From Anaeromusa acidaminophila DSM 3853 (GTDB taxonomy: Bacteria; Bacillota; Negativicutes; Anaeromusales; Anaeromusaceae): DNA of 64,000 nt. The notes under the pieces are model-generated. The model saw only the letters and a list, made by a program, of their open reading frames with translations, did not search any database and was not told the DNA's origin. A program made the position numbers and the translations under genes. The DNA is taken from positions 124,001 through 188,000 of the forward strand of contig NZ_KB894582.1 of NCBI RefSeq assembly GCF_000374545.1. Direction: 5' to 3'. Numbering within the stretch: the first letter of the stretch is position 1; each line of letters opens with the position of its first letter. Of this stretch, positions 62,837 to 64,000 are shown piece after piece.

Positions 62837-63571
62837 ATGCATAGATACTTAGACATGATCGAGGAAGTTGCCACTAGTGGCGAATTTGAAAAAAAATCAG
62901 ATATTGAAATGCTGACGCAAGTTGTGGAGCACGCTAAAAAAATAGGCTTTGCGGGAATTGTTTTGCGAGATGAAACCGCTTCAACCGCATTCATGTTGGA
63001 GTTTTTACATCATAAAAATGCTCTTCTTCATGATGTAAAAGGAATCACGATAAATCAAAACCTAAGTGTAGAGTTTGTTAGAAAAGCTATTCTCAAGGGA
63101 GCTCAATGTGTTTGGATGGCGCCCTGCAGTGATGAGTTTCAGATTACCAATGAGATGGGAACGGTACTCCCTGAAATATATCAGCTTTTAGAGTTTATGG
63201 CCAATGCTGGCTGCATGTTGGGAATTGATTATCTTGACCCTGTAGAGGCGGAACAAATGGTGAGCTTCAGCAAAGCTAGAGGGGTGAAGCAAATCATTGT
63301 TAATGCGCATCCGCAATGTGCAGTCAAGATGCCTCTTGCTATGCAAAATCGGCTGGCTGAAGAAGGTGTGTATTTTGAACGAGATTGTTATTTTTGTGGC
63401 GATGCTGCGGAGAATGAGATCGTGGAAGAGATAATGGCTACAGGATTAGCCAACAATTTACTGCGCATAGAAGTCCGTCGAAGCCTTGACAAGGAGTTTA
63501 ACAATAGCGCAGTTCTAAGTGCAATAGAAGCAATGAATAAAAGAATATCAGGCGAAAGCTGGAGGAGATGA
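62837..63571 (+). CDS. predicted TIM-barrel hydrolase-like protein (DUF6282-like)
   Basis: This 244-residue protein has AKKIGFAGIVLRDETAST, LLHDVKGITINQNLSVEFV, GAQCVWMAPCSDEF and GIDYLDPVEAEQMV. This series resembles the DUF6282/PHP-like hydrolases that occur near RraA and amidohydrolase genes. The usual N-terminal HxH metal motif is not evident, so catalysis is doubtful. The ATG at 62837 follows GAAGGGGATGATTTT; the upstream open frame to 62678 crosses a terminator and is not used. It pairs with the HTH gene one base downstream. Confidence 0.6.
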   Translation: MHRYLDMIEEVATSGEFEKKSDIEMLTQVVEHAKKIGFAGIVLRDETASTAFMLEFLHHKNALLHDVKGITINQNLSVEFVRKAILKGAQCVWMAPCSDEFQITNEMGTVLPEIYQLLEFMANAGCMLGIDYLDPVEAEQMVSFSKARGVKQIIVNAHPQCAVKMPLAMQNRLAEEGVYFERDCYFCGDAAENEIVEEIMATGLANNLLRIEVRRSLDKEFNNSAVLSAIEAMNKRISGESWRR

Positions 63572-63572
63572 A

Positions 63573-63920
63573 ATGAAAAAAGCACAAGAAAAAATAGCGA
63601 TGATTGATAATCTTATAGGATGCTATCAGCAGTTTCAGTTTCCTAAAGGCATTAATAAAGACACGGTTGTTGTCATTTTGCGCACTCTTGCACAATACCC
63701 TGAGAACGAGAGCGGGTCAGCAAAAGATATTAGTGATGCTTTGGGAATATCACAATCAACATTACGTAAATACTTTTCTTTTTTGGTATATGAAAAGTTT
63801 CTTGATTATGAATTGCACTATGTGAAAGTGGGACCGCCAATCAAAAAATATAGCTTGAATCTTACTTGCAATCTTTTTCTGGAGAGGCAGTCTAAGACAG
63901 TAGATAGAGCCTATTACTAA
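63573..63920 (+). CDS. small winged-helix DNA-binding protein
   Basis: This 115-residue protein starts 1 nt after the preceding stop, with GGAGGAGATGAA as SD inside that gene's end. A helix-turn-helix is visible in SAKDISDALGISQSTLRKYF (about residues 48-67), followed by a wing-like FLDYELHYVKVGPPIKKYSL. It is probably a transcription factor for its partner gene. No family is recognised, and the ligand is unknown. Confidence 0.75.
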   Translation: MKKAQEKIAMIDNLIGCYQQFQFPKGINKDTVVVILRTLAQYPENESGSAKDISDALGISQSTLRKYFSFLVYEKFLDYELHYVKVGPPIKKYSLNLTCNLFLERQSKTVDRAYY

Positions 63921-64000
63921 TGGCCCGAAGTGCTTAGCGGAGATAGGGCGCTGTTTGTTCTCTTGTAAATCAGGGGGTATTTTAGTGTTCGACACTCCAA

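Overview
The window looks like chromosome from a diderm, anaerobic Firmicute, most likely a Negativicute of the Sporomusaceae type (inference). Firmicute traits are two T-box leaders, RNase J, an ECF amino-acid transporter, a ptb homologue and SD-rich starts such as AGGAGG. Outer-membrane traits are a PgaA-like TPR/beta-barrel protein and a second predicted outer-membrane barrel fused to PelG. Ferredoxin-linked 2-oxoacid oxidation (korDABC) fits an anaerobe.

Layout. 1-4017: repeat-rich start, RNase J, then a tyrosine T-box and tyrS. 4207-8739: a lipoprotein/histidine kinase/response regulator operon (minus strand) divergent from an organophosphate antiporter, like HptA-HptS-HptR/UhpT. 9152-16548: phosphate butyryltransferase, a four-tRNA array (Glu, Val, Asp, Phe), a chemotaxis receptor, a hybrid PAS kinase and an HD-GYP response regulator. 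16730-20490 (minus): a YbaK-like deacylase and a complete ECF transporter behind a T-box whose specifier reads as TGG (Trp). 20553-21523: a hotdog thioesterase and a secreted unknown.

21811-38577 is the main feature: two complete exopolysaccharide systems back to back on the plus strand. pgaABCD (poly-N-acetylglucosamine) ends in a terminator that overlaps the pgaD stop codon. It is followed by a Pel-type operon: a separate glycosidase, pelD, pelE, a PelA-like deacetylase, pelF and pelG. The last gene encodes canonical PelG (about 462 residues) in frame with a signal-peptide-like segment, a coiled coil of about 265 residues and a C-terminal predicted beta-barrel. PelD carries an extra degenerate SDR/epimerase-like N-terminus and keeps an RxxD c-di-GMP site. 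This could be an undescribed arrangement for moving Pel polymer across a diderm Firmicute envelope.

38683-49028: a small membrane protein, a DASS transporter, two tRNA-Ser, CorA, a polysaccharide deacetylase, tRNA-Thr, a GntP remnant, a diguanylate cyclase, a PNPOx-like protein, TspO and a Ca-type P-ATPase. 49348-61616 is a long co-directional catabolic cluster: MFS transporter, amidohydrolase, HD protein, two DASS carriers, two dehydrogenases, an RraA-type aldolase, a Tat-exported lactonase-like amidohydrolase and korDABC. It is followed by an RpiR regulator. A 15-bp motif is shared by the cluster promoter and the rpiR promoter, which suggests a regulon. The substrate is unknown; the enzymes suggest an oxygenated di- or tricarboxylate or lactone cleaved to 2-oxoacids.

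At least three families of short intergenic repeats are scattered through the first 43 kb. All calls are from reading the sequence; no database search was run.
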